A stretch of DNA of 39,254 nucleotides, taken from NCBI GenBank assembly GCA_022652985.1, contig JALCRY010000019.1:1-39254 (forward strand). Reading direction: 5' to 3'. The stretch is from Eubacteriaceae bacterium. GTDB lineage: Bacteria; Bacillota; Clostridia; Peptostreptococcales; Anaerovoracaceae. This document shows positions 7,217 to 15,032 of this stretch, piece by piece. The position numbers and the translations under genes were made by a program. The notes under the pieces were generated by a model that was not told the DNA's origin, made no database searches, and worked only from the letters and a program-made list of their open reading frames with translations. Positions within the stretch are counted from its first letter, which is position 1. Each line of letters opens with the position of its first letter.

Positions 7217-8455
7217 ATGGGTGAAGAAAAGAAATTAAAAGTAACAAATAAACTGGCGGCAACAGTGCTTTCGCTGTCGCTGCTCACTGTAATGGCTGGC
7301 GCCGCAGTAGCGCCGGCGCTGGGTGTGATCGAGCAGTATTTTGCCGGGGAAAGCAAGCTGCTGGTCCAGATGATCATCAGCATTCCGGCTGTTTTCATCG
7401 TGATCACGAACCTGATCTTCCCCAAACTTTGTAAGCATCTGAAATCGAAAACGCTGGTAATGGCAGGGCTGGTCCTCTACACCGCCGGCGGCTGTTCGGC
7501 AGGCCTCTTCAACAGCATTCACGCGGTCCTTGCGGCGCGCGCGCTGGTGGGCGTAGGTGTCGGCATAGTAATGCCGCTTTCGACGGGACTTATCGCGTAT
7601 TACTTCCCGAAAGAAAAGCAGGAAAAAATGATGGGACTGTCCTCGGCCATGAACCAGATGGGCGGTGTCATTGCCACGCTTCTGGCCGGCCTTCTCGCGT
7701 CTGTCAACTGGAGGGCGAGTTTCCTGGTATACCTGATGGGGCTTATATCCATCGTACTCTGCGCAGTATTCCTGCCGAATCACAGCATGAATGTCAGCGA
7801 ACCGCATATCGAATACGCTGCCGGAGATTCCGGGAAATCCGGATCAAGGAAAGAATTCGCGCCGTATATTGCCGCAATGTTCTTCCTGATGATGACGTTC
7901 TTCATCTACCCGGCTAACTTCGCGATCGAAACGACCGCGGCGGGCATCATTCCGCAGAAGTTCATCTCAGTAATAATGGCGTCAATGGATCTCGTCGCGT
8001 TTTTCGGCGGCCTCGCGTTTTATTCGATCAAGAAGTCGATGGGCCACGGCACCAGACTTTTTGCCCCGGTCCTTTTCCTGGCGGGCTATGTCCTGCTGAT
8101 GATCCCGGGCGGATGGGCAGGCACTCTGGCCGGATCATTCTTTATCGGCTTCGCGAACGGCCTCGGAATACCTTTCATCATCTCCTCGGCGTCACAGAAG
8201 GCGGGAAAGGCCGCGGCAACGACAGTGCTGCCGCTGATTTCGGCGGCGCTCTACCTCGCGCAGTTCCTGACACCTGCGATACTGTCGGGCATTACTGCAG
8301 TGCTCGGGCCTATGGGTGTTGCGCACATACCGTACCTCATGGCATCGGCGACAGCCGTCATCTTCCTGGGATGCTCGGCATTCGCGGTAAAGGATGACGC
8401 GAAAGCAGCAGGCAGCGCAGCGGCACAGGCCGGCAGAGAAACAAAGGCTGCCTAA
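7217..8455 (+). CDS. Major facilitator superfamily transporter (drug/metabolite:H+ type)
   Basis: 412 residues with about 12 predicted membrane helices. LAARALVGVGVGIVMPLSTG (near 96) fits the helix-4/5 region of DHA-type MFS proteins, and YYFPKEKQEKMMGLSSAMNQ (near 128) is the typical loop between helices 4 and 5. A hydrophilic loop near 195-210 separates the two halves. Family members use the proton gradient to export or import small molecules; nothing here fixes the substrate. AGGAAATGGAAAA precedes the ATG. The leader consists largely of the 45-bp array. There is no partner gene in the same operon, so it is probably transcribed alone. Confidence 0.82.
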   Translation: MGEEKKLKVTNKLAATVLSLSLLTVMAGAAVAPALGVIEQYFAGESKLLVQMIISIPAVFIVITNLIFPKLCKHLKSKTLVMAGLVLYTAGGCSAGLFNSIHAVLAARALVGVGVGIVMPLSTGLIAYYFPKEKQEKMMGLSSAMNQMGGVIATLLAGLLASVNWRASFLVYLMGLISIVLCAVFLPNHSMNVSEPHIEYAAGDSGKSGSRKEFAPYIAAMFFLMMTFFIYPANFAIETTAAGIIPQKFISVIMASMDLVAFFGGLAFYSIKKSMGHGTRLFAPVLFLAGYVLLMIPGGWAGTLAGSFFIGFANGLGIPFIISSASQKAGKAAATTVLPLISAALYLAQFLTPAILSGITAVLGPMGVAHIPYLMASATAVIFLGCSAFAVKDDAKAAGSAAAQAGRETKAA

Positions 8456-8910
8456 ACCATTCCGGCATATTGATGAGTGCCCGCGGACCCGAAATAACTA
8501 ATCAAAAAATTCATCAGTCAACTGTGCAAGGTGTCATTTTTAACTTACCGCTGCCACACATTTCAGCCCGAACGTGCGAATTCTTCTATTACTTCGTCGT
8601 GTCGGGCACTTTTCTTTTTTGCGTGACGCTATTAATATACAGTAACTGTGGCAGCATCCCGGAGATTCATGCTATCGCCTACAGTTTTGCTGCGATTTTT
8701 TTGACGAGCCATGAGGGCATACGGCAAAGCTGAAAAGCATGTACAGTGCCCCGAAGGTATGCCAAGTGCCCGGGAAAAAGTGCCGGCGGCGATGGGAAAA
8801 AATATTTTTGCCTTTTGGGCTGCTTTTTTATTTTTTTCAACTTTATTTAATCTTCGTACCGTATTATCAGTCCATAAAGTGAATCATTTCCGCGATAAGA
8901 GGATACGAAG
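8456..8910. other. 455-bp intergenic stretch before apbE
   Basis: Besides the folded region at 8550-8705 there are T-rich tracts near 8816-8845. The two short open frames here (87 and 67 codons) lack ribosome sites and resemble no family. I see no clear promoter for apbE, only an AT-rich segment near 8835-8875. Confidence 0.6.
8550..8705 (+). ncRNA. Possible structured RNA or terminator region between MFS and ApbE genes
   Basis: GCTGCCACA (8550-8558) pairs perfectly with TGTGGCAGC (8647-8655). Enclosed is an inner hairpin with GCCCGA and TCGGGC arms followed by CACTTTTCTTTTTT. Just downstream, ATCGC...GCGAT with an inner CAG/CTG and a run of seven T (ending near 8705) looks like a terminator. 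The nested pairing exceeds what a simple terminator needs. I recognise no known riboswitch consensus. Confidence 0.35.
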
Positions 8911-9906
8911 ATGAGAATGAAAACTATGACCAAGACGTTTTTCGCTCTTGGTACTGTTAATAAAATAAGCATTAGTTATAGAGAAGCTGATGAAGGCAAA
9001 GTTATGCAGGCGGCTGATCTGGTGAAACAGATGACAGAAAGCATGGACGACCGCTTGTCGGTGTTCAAAGCTGCCAGTGAAATGTCCGCGCTCAATGCGC
9101 AGGCAGGCAGGGGCGATGTCCGGATAAGTCCCGACACCCTGAAGATACTGCAGGCGTCAAAGGAATGGTCGGAGATCACTGAAGGAGCATTTGACATTAC
9201 TACACAGCCTCTCACTAAATTATGGAGCATCGGCGAAAGCAGCCGCATCCCTTCACCTCATGAGATCCGCAAAGCGAAGAAGCTTATCGGTTATGAGGAC
9301 CTCGTTATCAGCGGGGCAGGAAACGGGAACGGCTTCGGAACAGCCGGTCTCCGCAGAAAAGGTCAGTCGGTCGATCTCGGCGCTATTGCCAAGGGACACG
9401 CGGCGGATCTTGCACACGACATTCTGTCGGAACACGGCATAGACGAAGCGATCATTAACTTCGGCGGCACCGTTATCATCTCGGGGAGACCGAAATCGAT
9501 CGGGATTCAGGACCCGGGAGCACCTGTCGGCACGCCGATGGGCAGCATTACTGCATCGAATACGGCTGTAGTCACATCGGGTTCTTACGAGAAATATTTC
9601 ATCAAAGACGGAAGAAGATATCACCATCTGATAGACCCGCGCACGGGAGAACCTGCGGAAAGCGGCCTTGCTTCAGTGACGCTCATCGGTCCGTCGGCCA
9701 TGGAGCTTGATGCGCTGACAACGGCGGTCTTCGTCCTGGGCATTCAGAAAGGATTTTCTTTAGTCAGGGAACGCGGACTCGAAGGTGTATTCATTACCGA
9801 TCAGGGAGATGTGTTTCTCACCGACGGCATCCGCGGCAGATTCAGTTTTTCTGACGGACGCCGGGTAACGGACATCAGGAAACAGCCTCAGACGGCCGGG
9901 GCATAG
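8911..9906 (+). CDS. apbE: FAD:protein FMN transferase ApbE
   Basis: 331 residues. Family motifs in order: FALGTVNKI near 11, DDRLSVFKAASEMSALN near 46, GAFDITTQPL near 94, VDLGAIAKGHAAD near 151 (flavin-site loop), NFGGTV near 183, SGSYEKYF near 223, HHLIDPRTGEPA near 238, and DALTTAVFVLG near 268. ApbE uses Mg2+ to move FMN from FAD onto Thr or Ser of a DGxxSGAT-type motif. The next gene carries two such motifs, so this is very likely its dedicated transferase. Unlike many Gram-positive ApbE/FmnB proteins it has no signal peptide or lipobox; the conserved fold begins about ten residues in. GAGG 8 bases upstream supports the ATG at 8911. Confidence 0.93.
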   Translation: MRMKTMTKTFFALGTVNKISISYREADEGKVMQAADLVKQMTESMDDRLSVFKAASEMSALNAQAGRGDVRISPDTLKILQASKEWSEITEGAFDITTQPLTKLWSIGESSRIPSPHEIRKAKKLIGYEDLVISGAGNGNGFGTAGLRRKGQSVDLGAIAKGHAADLAHDILSEHGIDEAIINFGGTVIISGRPKSIGIQDPGAPVGTPMGSITASNTAVVTSGSYEKYFIKDGRRYHHLIDPRTGEPAESGLASVTLIGPSAMELDALTTAVFVLGIQKGFSLVRERGLEGVFITDQGDVFLTDGIRGRFSFSDGRRVTDIRKQPQTAGA

Positions 9907-9939
9907 GGTAACAGGGCGGAGTTATTACCGCCAGATCAC

Positions 9940-9980
9940 AGAAGGGCATAGGAGCCAGACATAGAAGGGCATAGGAACCA
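9940..9980 (+). repeat. Duplicated ribosome-binding region (two 18-bp copies)
   Basis: AGAAGGGCATAGGAGCCA (9940-9957) recurs with one change at 9963-9980, a 23-bp tandem step. Both copies carry an AGGA core, but only the second is at working distance (8 bases) from the ATG at 9984. Just upstream GGCGG and CCGCC (about 9915-9932) can pair into a small hairpin. Confidence 0.75.
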
Positions 9981-9983
9981 AAA

Positions 9984-11531
9984 ATGGAAAACACAAAAAG
10001 GAAGAAAAGGATACCGGCTGCGCAAATCGCGAGAAGAGTCATACAGCTGGCATCGTTCATACTCATACCGGGACTCTTCGCAAGCACTTTTACAGCATTC
10101 GGATCGATCGTTAAAACGCTCCTCAGCGGGAGCATCACCTGGGCGGCGCTGGAGCTTCCGTTCTGGACAATCATGATCACAGTACCTGTAACGATATTAT
10201 TCGGAAGATTTTTCTGCGGATTTTTCTGCAGTTTCGGAGCCATGGAAGATTTCCTCTGGTTCATTTCCAGGAAGACGATACATCCGCGCTTTAGGATCCC
10301 CGAGAGGGCCGATGCGGCGCTTAAATATATAAAATACGGCATACTGGTTTTCTGCGCGGCATTTCTCTGGACGGGAATACTCAGCATCCAAAGCACAGCC
10401 AGCCCGTGGTACACATTCGGCATGTACACATCGATCGGCAACTGGCCGGGTCTCACGCCGCTTCTGACTATCGGCGGCGCCCTGCTGGGCATCATCATGA
10501 TCGGCTCGCTGTTTGTGGAAAGATTTTTCTGCAAGTACCTCTGCCCGCTCGGAGCGGTCTACGCGCTGCTCTCAAAGATCAGGCTCTTCCGCATCGTCAA
10601 GAGACGCGAACATTGCGGCGCCTGCCGTGTCTGCACGAACAACTGCAGCATGGGCATTCCGCTTTACGGAGTGGATACCGTTAGATCCGGTGAGTGCATC
10701 AACTGCTTCGCCTGCATGGAACACTGCCCGCGCGGCAATGTCAGGGCAAATCCGCAGCCTGCAGTGGCTGCAGCAATATCTGTTGTCGCGATCTCGGGGC
10801 TCTGCTATGTCGGAACGATTGCGATCCCGTCGATGGATACAGTAGCTTCGACCGAGACCTCTCAGCAGGCGACCGGCAAATACGATGACGGTACCTACAC
10901 AGGATCCGGCTCAGGCTTCCGCGGCGAGACAGACGTCACAGTCACCGTTGAAAACGGATACATTTCGGACATTACTGTAACATCATACCAGGATGACGAG
11001 CAGTATTTCGACAAGGCCAAAAACACGATCATCAGCAGCATCATCAGCTCGCAGGACACAGACGTCGATACAGTCTCAGGCGCGACATTCAGCAGCAACG
11101 GCATCATCGCGGCAGTAAAGGATGCTCTCAGCACAGCAGGCGGAAGTTCGTCATCGTCCGACTCGTCGAGCAGCAGTTCGAGCAGTAATACCGCCTCATC
11201 CGGCAGTTTCACTGACGGTACTCACACAGGATCAGGCACAGGCTTCCGCGGTGAGACAGACGTCAAAGTCACCGTTGAAAACGGCAAGATCACGGACATT
11301 ACCGTTACTTCATATCAGGATGACGAAAGTTATTTCCAGAGTGCGGCGAACACTGTCATCAGCGAGATCATCGACAGCCAGAGCATAGATGTCGACACAG
11401 TCTCGGGCGCGACATTCAGCAGCAACGGCATCATAGATGCTGTCGCGGATGCGCTCGGCGAATCGTTCGATAATCCTAACTCTTCGTCCGAAAGCGGCGA
11501 AGGCGGACATCAGTTCAGAAACGGCCAGTAA
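9984..11531 (+). CDS. Membrane electron-transfer protein: NapH-like 4Fe-4S domain plus two covalent-FMN domains
   Basis: 515 residues. Five membrane helices lie near 20-42, 52-74, 114-134, 157-178 and 258-282. Cytosolic CGFFC (78-82) and CKYLC (183-187) are the NapH/NosR/RnfH-type pairs. A two-cluster ferredoxin domain follows with Cys 211/214/217/221 and 238/241/244/248. After the last helix come two near-identical FMN-binding domains (about 300-381 and 409-491) joined by a poly-Ser linker; both contain DTVSGATFSSNGI, with FMN-acceptor Thr 368 and 477. Topology puts the FMN domains outside. Such proteins carry electrons across the membrane to extracellular acceptors. ApbE, 77 bases upstream, should attach the flavins. 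The terminal acceptor is not encoded nearby. Confidence 0.88.
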   Translation: MENTKRKKRIPAAQIARRVIQLASFILIPGLFASTFTAFGSIVKTLLSGSITWAALELPFWTIMITVPVTILFGRFFCGFFCSFGAMEDFLWFISRKTIHPRFRIPERADAALKYIKYGILVFCAAFLWTGILSIQSTASPWYTFGMYTSIGNWPGLTPLLTIGGALLGIIMIGSLFVERFFCKYLCPLGAVYALLSKIRLFRIVKRREHCGACRVCTNNCSMGIPLYGVDTVRSGECINCFACMEHCPRGNVRANPQPAVAAAISVVAISGLCYVGTIAIPSMDTVASTETSQQATGKYDDGTYTGSGSGFRGETDVTVTVENGYISDITVTSYQDDEQYFDKAKNTIISSIISSQDTDVDTVSGATFSSNGIIAAVKDALSTAGGSSSSSDSSSSSSSSNTASSGSFTDGTHTGSGTGFRGETDVKVTVENGKITDITVTSYQDDESYFQSAANTVISEIIDSQSIDVDTVSGATFSSNGIIDAVADALGESFDNPNSSSESGEGGHQFRNGQ

Positions 11532-11541
11532 TGTAAACGTC

Positions 11542-11583
11542 AGCTGCCACCCGGATGCGCATTGCAGCGGGTGGCAGCTTTGC
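11542..11583. terminator. Hairpin between converging genes
   Basis: A perfect 11-bp stem, AGCTGCCACCC (11542-11552) with GGGTGGCAGCT (11569-11579), stands 11 bases after the FMN-protein stop codon and 32 bases beyond the 3' end of the opposing K+ channel gene. The T-run is weak on both sides (TTTGCG on plus), so termination may be partial. Confidence 0.6.
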
Positions 11584-11615
11584 GTTCCGCGCAGTCCGGT
11601 CTGCGGCCCTGCGCT

Positions 11616-12041
11616 TTATTTCTTTTCTTTGCTGAAGCGTTTCACGCGTTCTGATATGTCCGCTAGCTCTTCCGGGGAAAGTTCCGGCAGCCTTTCCAGT
11701 TTGTCCATGAACTCCATGATGCTTTCGCGCTGCATGATCTTCATTTTCTCCTGATAGAAATCAACGACAATGGCAGTGAAAACGGCCAGCACCACGATAC
11801 CGTACATTCCCATTATTACTGTAACGATCCGGCCTATTGCGGTGACCACAGGGATATCCCCGAAACCGACCGTGGCTATTACTTCGAAGCAGTACCACAG
11901 CGCCGTGCCCAGATCGTTGATCGCCGGCTCGGCAATAATAAGCACGACACATGTCAGTATCATCCAGCCTAGAAACGAGACGAGCACCCTGCCAAGCTTA
12001 TTTATTTTTATGAGTTTTATGATTATCCTTCTGTTTTTCAT
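11616..12041 (-). CDS. Two-helix potassium channel (KcsA-like ion channel family)
   Basis: 141 residues. Helix 1 near 17-36, pore helix near 44-56, selectivity filter TVGFGD at 57-62, helix 2 near 67-92, then a charged cytosolic tail (YQEKMKIMQRESIMEFMDKLERL) likely to form a tetramer coiled coil. The Phe in TVGFGD instead of Tyr is common in K+ channels. The protein passively conducts K+. Its ATG lies 44 bases inside the 3' end of the ClC gene in another frame, with AGGCGG 8 bases upstream, so translation is probably coupled to ClC. Pairing an anion and a K+ pathway in one transcript fits osmotic or membrane-potential control. Confidence 0.87.
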   Translation of the reverse strand: MKNRRIIIKLIKINKLGRVLVSFLGWMILTCVVLIIAEPAINDLGTALWYCFEVIATVGFGDIPVVTAIGRIVTVIMGMYGIVVLAVFTAIVVDFYQEKMKIMQRESIMEFMDKLERLPELSPEELADISERVKRFSKEKK

Positions 12042-13428
12042 TGGATATACCGCCTTTTTCTTTCTTCTGTCTGTGCGGCGCCCACGGGATCGGCACCAGA
12101 GATGCGAGGAATGCCGCCAGCGCCAGCGGGATCACCGCGCGGAGCGGGAAGCACAGGAACAGCACAGCCACGACTGTGACAGGTTTGCGCATGATGTATC
12201 CGCAGACCGCGGCCGTGCAGACCGCCACCGCGAACAGCGGCTCGGCTCCTGTCATCAATGTGAGCGCGTATCCCAGTGAAACCCCGGAAAAAATGACCGG
12301 GAAAATATTGCCGCCGCGCCAGCCGAAACTGATACAAAGATTGACCATCAGAATTTTTATTGCCGGTATCAGAAGCAGAACAGCGGCCGGGATTTTCGTC
12401 CACACGCCCATCAGCTGCGACATCTGTTCCTCGCCGCTGAACATCGCCCACGGGAAAAGCGAACCCGCAGCCGCCAGACAGAGGCCGGCGATCACGCATG
12501 ACAGCACCCTGTGCCCGGAGATCTTTTCTGCCGCCGCTACCGCGGCTTTTCCGATCAGGGCATTCAGCAGCCCGAGCAGTATCCCTGCGGCGGCCATTGC
12601 CGGGAACCAGATCCAGTTATGCCATGTAAGATGCATGTCCGCAGCGAAGCGGCCGATGCTCATCGCGCTGCCGAATAACGCAGAAAGAACGCCCAGAGAC
12701 GCAAAGCCTCCGATGACGCCCGCAATATATACCGCGATCCTGATGCTTTTATTCGGTGCGGCGGCCTTGTTTCTGCCGGCGGCATCGCCGTCATGCACAG
12801 TCCCGTCATGCTCAGGGTCGCCGGCCTGCGCGGCCTCACCGCGCCCTGCACCGGCGGCGGCCCTGTTTCCGTATCCGGACGGTTCGACATTGTTCGCGAT
12901 ACCGTAAAACGGCGAACCGAAAACCAGGCTCAGCGTTGCCGCCATTCCTGTCTCCGCCAGCTCGCGCGCCTGTCTGCCTTTGTATTTCAATTTATCCCCG
13001 ACCAGGCAGCAGAGACCGACTATGATCCCGCTGAGACCCGCTTCAGGGCCGACGCATCCGCCGAAGATCAGCGGCAGAAGCACCGCAGTGATCAGCATAG
13101 GCAGGCGGTCATAAGGATAAGTGCCTGTCCTTTTCAGTGTGCCCATGACCGTTTCCAGCGTTTCCGGCCATATGCCGTACTTTTTCTGGAACAGACCGAT
13201 GATAACACCGCCCGCACCGCAGACGGCAAAACAGTACGCCGTATGAGCGGCGCCGTTCTCAGCGCCGGCAGCTGCGGGGAGCACGTCCCATATGAACCCG
13301 ATGCCGACAGCCATGATTTTCAGGACGCCCCAGACTATCGCCCCGGCGGCAGCGCCGAGCGCTGCGGAGAGCAGAACAAAAAGGAACGTGTCTCTGGTTT
13401 TTATTTTCAGCATACGATGTCCCGTCAC
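11998..13428 (-). CDS. ClC-family chloride channel or transporter
   Basis: 476 residues with some ten hydrophobic helices. FGGCVGPEAGLSGIIVGL (about 122-139) corresponds to the GxEGP anion-site region, and FGWRGGNIFPVIFSG (near 382) to the second signature (GGGxFxP type). A hydrophilic loop at about 186-230 is rich in Gly, Ala and Asp. ClC proteins move Cl- passively or exchange it for protons; the gating-glutamate position here reads Pro-Glu-Ala rather than Arg-Glu-Gly-Pro, so mode is uncertain. The GTG start makes a 4-base overlap with the upstream gene; ATG at 13413 with GGGA before it is an alternative. The K+ channel gene overlaps its 3' end. Confidence 0.83.
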   Translation of the reverse strand: MTGHRMLKIKTRDTFLFVLLSAALGAAAGAIVWGVLKIMAVGIGFIWDVLPAAAGAENGAAHTAYCFAVCGAGGVIIGLFQKKYGIWPETLETVMGTLKRTGTYPYDRLPMLITAVLLPLIFGGCVGPEAGLSGIIVGLCCLVGDKLKYKGRQARELAETGMAATLSLVFGSPFYGIANNVEPSGYGNRAAAGAGRGEAAQAGDPEHDGTVHDGDAAGRNKAAAPNKSIRIAVYIAGVIGGFASLGVLSALFGSAMSIGRFAADMHLTWHNWIWFPAMAAAGILLGLLNALIGKAAVAAAEKISGHRVLSCVIAGLCLAAAGSLFPWAMFSGEEQMSQLMGVWTKIPAAVLLLIPAIKILMVNLCISFGWRGGNIFPVIFSGVSLGYALTLMTGAEPLFAVAVCTAAVCGYIMRKPVTVVAVLFLCFPLRAVIPLALAAFLASLVPIPWAPHRQKKEKGGISNEKQKDNHKTHKNK

Positions 13429-13916
13429 GATTTCTTTTTACGTACCAGTTCTATAGCTTCTTTGCCGGTCAGATGATCGATCGTGATCTCGACCATGCAG
13501 ACATTTTTAAGCTCCTGATCAGCTTCCTTTTCACGGCCTTCCTCATACTCCGGCGAATATTTCGCGGCGAGCTTCAGCAGCGCCTCTCTTTTTTCGTTAT
13601 CATCCTTCAGTATTGCCGCCCGGCCGAAAGCCACCGCACTGCGGAAGTAAGTCGTGTACTCTTCCGGCACGATGCAGTCCATGTCGATGACCGTGAAAGA
13701 AACTTTCGGATCACGTATTATCGCATCTATCTTGTGCCCTGCCCTGGCGCTGTGGAAAATGATCTTCCCGTCTTCATAAACATAACTGACCGGAACGCCG
13801 TACGGATAACCGTCGTCACCCATGACTGCAAGCACTCCCGCAGTGCCGCGGAGAAGGATCTCTTCGGCCTCTTCCTCAGACAGCAGCTGTTTTTTTCGTC
13901 TCATTTCTCTGAACAT
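13425..13916 (-). CDS. Pyridoxamine 5'-phosphate oxidase-like flavoprotein (NimA-related)
   Basis: 163 residues with the split-barrel flavin fold of NimA-type proteins: MRRKKQLLSEEEAEEIL at the N-terminus, GVLAVMGDDGYPYGVPVSYVY (near 27), and GKIIFHSARAGHKIDAI (near 50), where the His matches the residue that contacts the cofactor or is modified in NimA. Characterised relatives bind FMN or F420, and some reduce 5-nitroimidazole drugs to amines; most are uncharacterised. Resistance should not be inferred from sequence. GAGGAGACG lies upstream of the ATG at 13916. It is first in a three-gene set with the ClC and K+ channel genes, overlapping ClC by 4 bases. Confidence 0.85.
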   Translation of the reverse strand: MFREMRRKKQLLSEEEAEEILLRGTAGVLAVMGDDGYPYGVPVSYVYEDGKIIFHSARAGHKIDAIIRDPKVSFTVIDMDCIVPEEYTTYFRSAVAFGRAAILKDDNEKREALLKLAAKYSPEYEEGREKEADQELKNVCMVEITIDHLTGKEAIELVRKKKS

Positions 13917-13942
13917 AATCGTCTCCTCTCTGCGCTGTATTA

Positions 13943-15022
13943 TTACAGCAGCAATGTTTTATCTTCTCCCATGCCCATAAGCCCGTCGAGCACGTATTTA
14001 TGCCCGGCTTCATCGTGCAGATAGCCTGCCAGCTCCCCGAACACGATGTAATAATCGATTTTCACCACCAGCGCATGCACGATCATCGGCTGGACTGCCT
14101 GCACGCGGAAAGTCAGATCCACCATGTCGTGATCGTCGCGGATCGTCCACACCGAACGTCCGGCGAATTCCCCGGAGTCAGGCGTGCGCGTGAACCGCAC
14201 CGGCGGCAGTAATGCCGTTTCCCCCGCGAGCCAGATGAGGTTTTCATTGTACCGCTCGGGGTCTGTCGACTGATTGGCAGTAAGATTCAACGCGAAATAA
14301 TTCATTTCCCCCGATGCCCCGCTGCGCCCGAAAGTCGTCACCCAGTCGAAGTGAGCATGACGCGGGTAATATCCGCGGTGATCGTCTATTACTGCCGTAG
14401 TGTTTTCATTCACCGTAAGTTCACGCCCGTTCAGCCTCATGCAGCCCGTGACGCGGAAAAAATCCTTTTCCGTATAAAGCGGTCTGTTCGACCCGAAAGG
14501 TATGCTGACCACAGACGGTCTGCTGATCCTTGTCAGGTCCAGGTCATACTCGACCGTATCGCGGCCTTTTATATGCACGCCGCTCAAACTGCATCGGCCT
14601 TTATCGAATGTATTCACATATTTTATAAAGCCGTCCTTCGACTTCGCCGCCGCTGTGCTGCCGTTGATCAGATTCTCTGATATCCGCGTGTTTGCGGGGC
14701 TGAGATCGGTATCCCAGCTGTAAACGCGTCCGGTTTCTTTTTCCCAGAACACATGCATCATCTTGCGGAGTACACCCATATCCGTCAGCGCGCAGAGCAG
14801 CACGCCTTCGTCAAAATGCACCTCGGCCGCCTCCCACAAAGTCAGCTTCAGTTTATTCATAAACTGCGGAGCATGCGTCGGCCTGGCCGCGCGCACCAGA
14901 TCAAGATCCTCGAATTCGTCTGCAAACGTCCCGAAAACGCAGGAACCGTCATCCCGCACCACCGCCTGCGGCGCCGGTACGGATCTTCTTTTATCATTTA
15001 TAAATCTGCTGTAATCTCCCAC
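13943..15022 (-). CDS. DUF2804 family protein
   Basis: 359 residues, no signal peptide or membrane helix. The pattern DDHRGYYPRHAHFDWVTTFG (near 212), followed by MNYFALNLTANQS (near 240), is what I know from DUF2804, a beta-rich family with no established activity that is often compared with lipocalin- or AttH-like sheets. The start is GTG at 15022 with GAGGAAAG 4 bases before it. It follows the hybrid histidine kinase by only 10 bases, so the two are almost certainly co-transcribed, an unusual partnership that might make it an output or ligand-binding partner; that is inference. Two GCAGTAATR motifs lie inside it (14216 and 14388). Confidence 0.75.
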   Translation of the reverse strand: MGDYSRFINDKRRSVPAPQAVVRDDGSCVFGTFADEFEDLDLVRAARPTHAPQFMNKLKLTLWEAAEVHFDEGVLLCALTDMGVLRKMMHVFWEKETGRVYSWDTDLSPANTRISENLINGSTAAAKSKDGFIKYVNTFDKGRCSLSGVHIKGRDTVEYDLDLTRISRPSVVSIPFGSNRPLYTEKDFFRVTGCMRLNGRELTVNENTTAVIDDHRGYYPRHAHFDWVTTFGRSGASGEMNYFALNLTANQSTDPERYNENLIWLAGETALLPPVRFTRTPDSGEFAGRSVWTIRDDHDMVDLTFRVQAVQPMIVHALVVKIDYYIVFGELAGYLHDEAGHKYVLDGLMGMGEDKTLLL

Positions 15023-15032
15023 TTTGCTTTCC

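Noticed and set aside
6966-7238. A 90-codon plus-strand frame with a 15-residue repeat through the second 45-bp array
   Set aside because: It starts at GTG inside the array without a ribosome site and runs into the MFS gene out of frame; the open frame follows from a repeat length divisible by three.
8550-8705. FMN riboswitch ahead of the flavin genes
   Set aside because: The conserved FMN-aptamer core sequences are not visible.
8470-8914. Two short plus-strand frames before apbE
   Set aside because: They lack ribosome sites and recognisable domains and run through predicted hairpins and T-runs.
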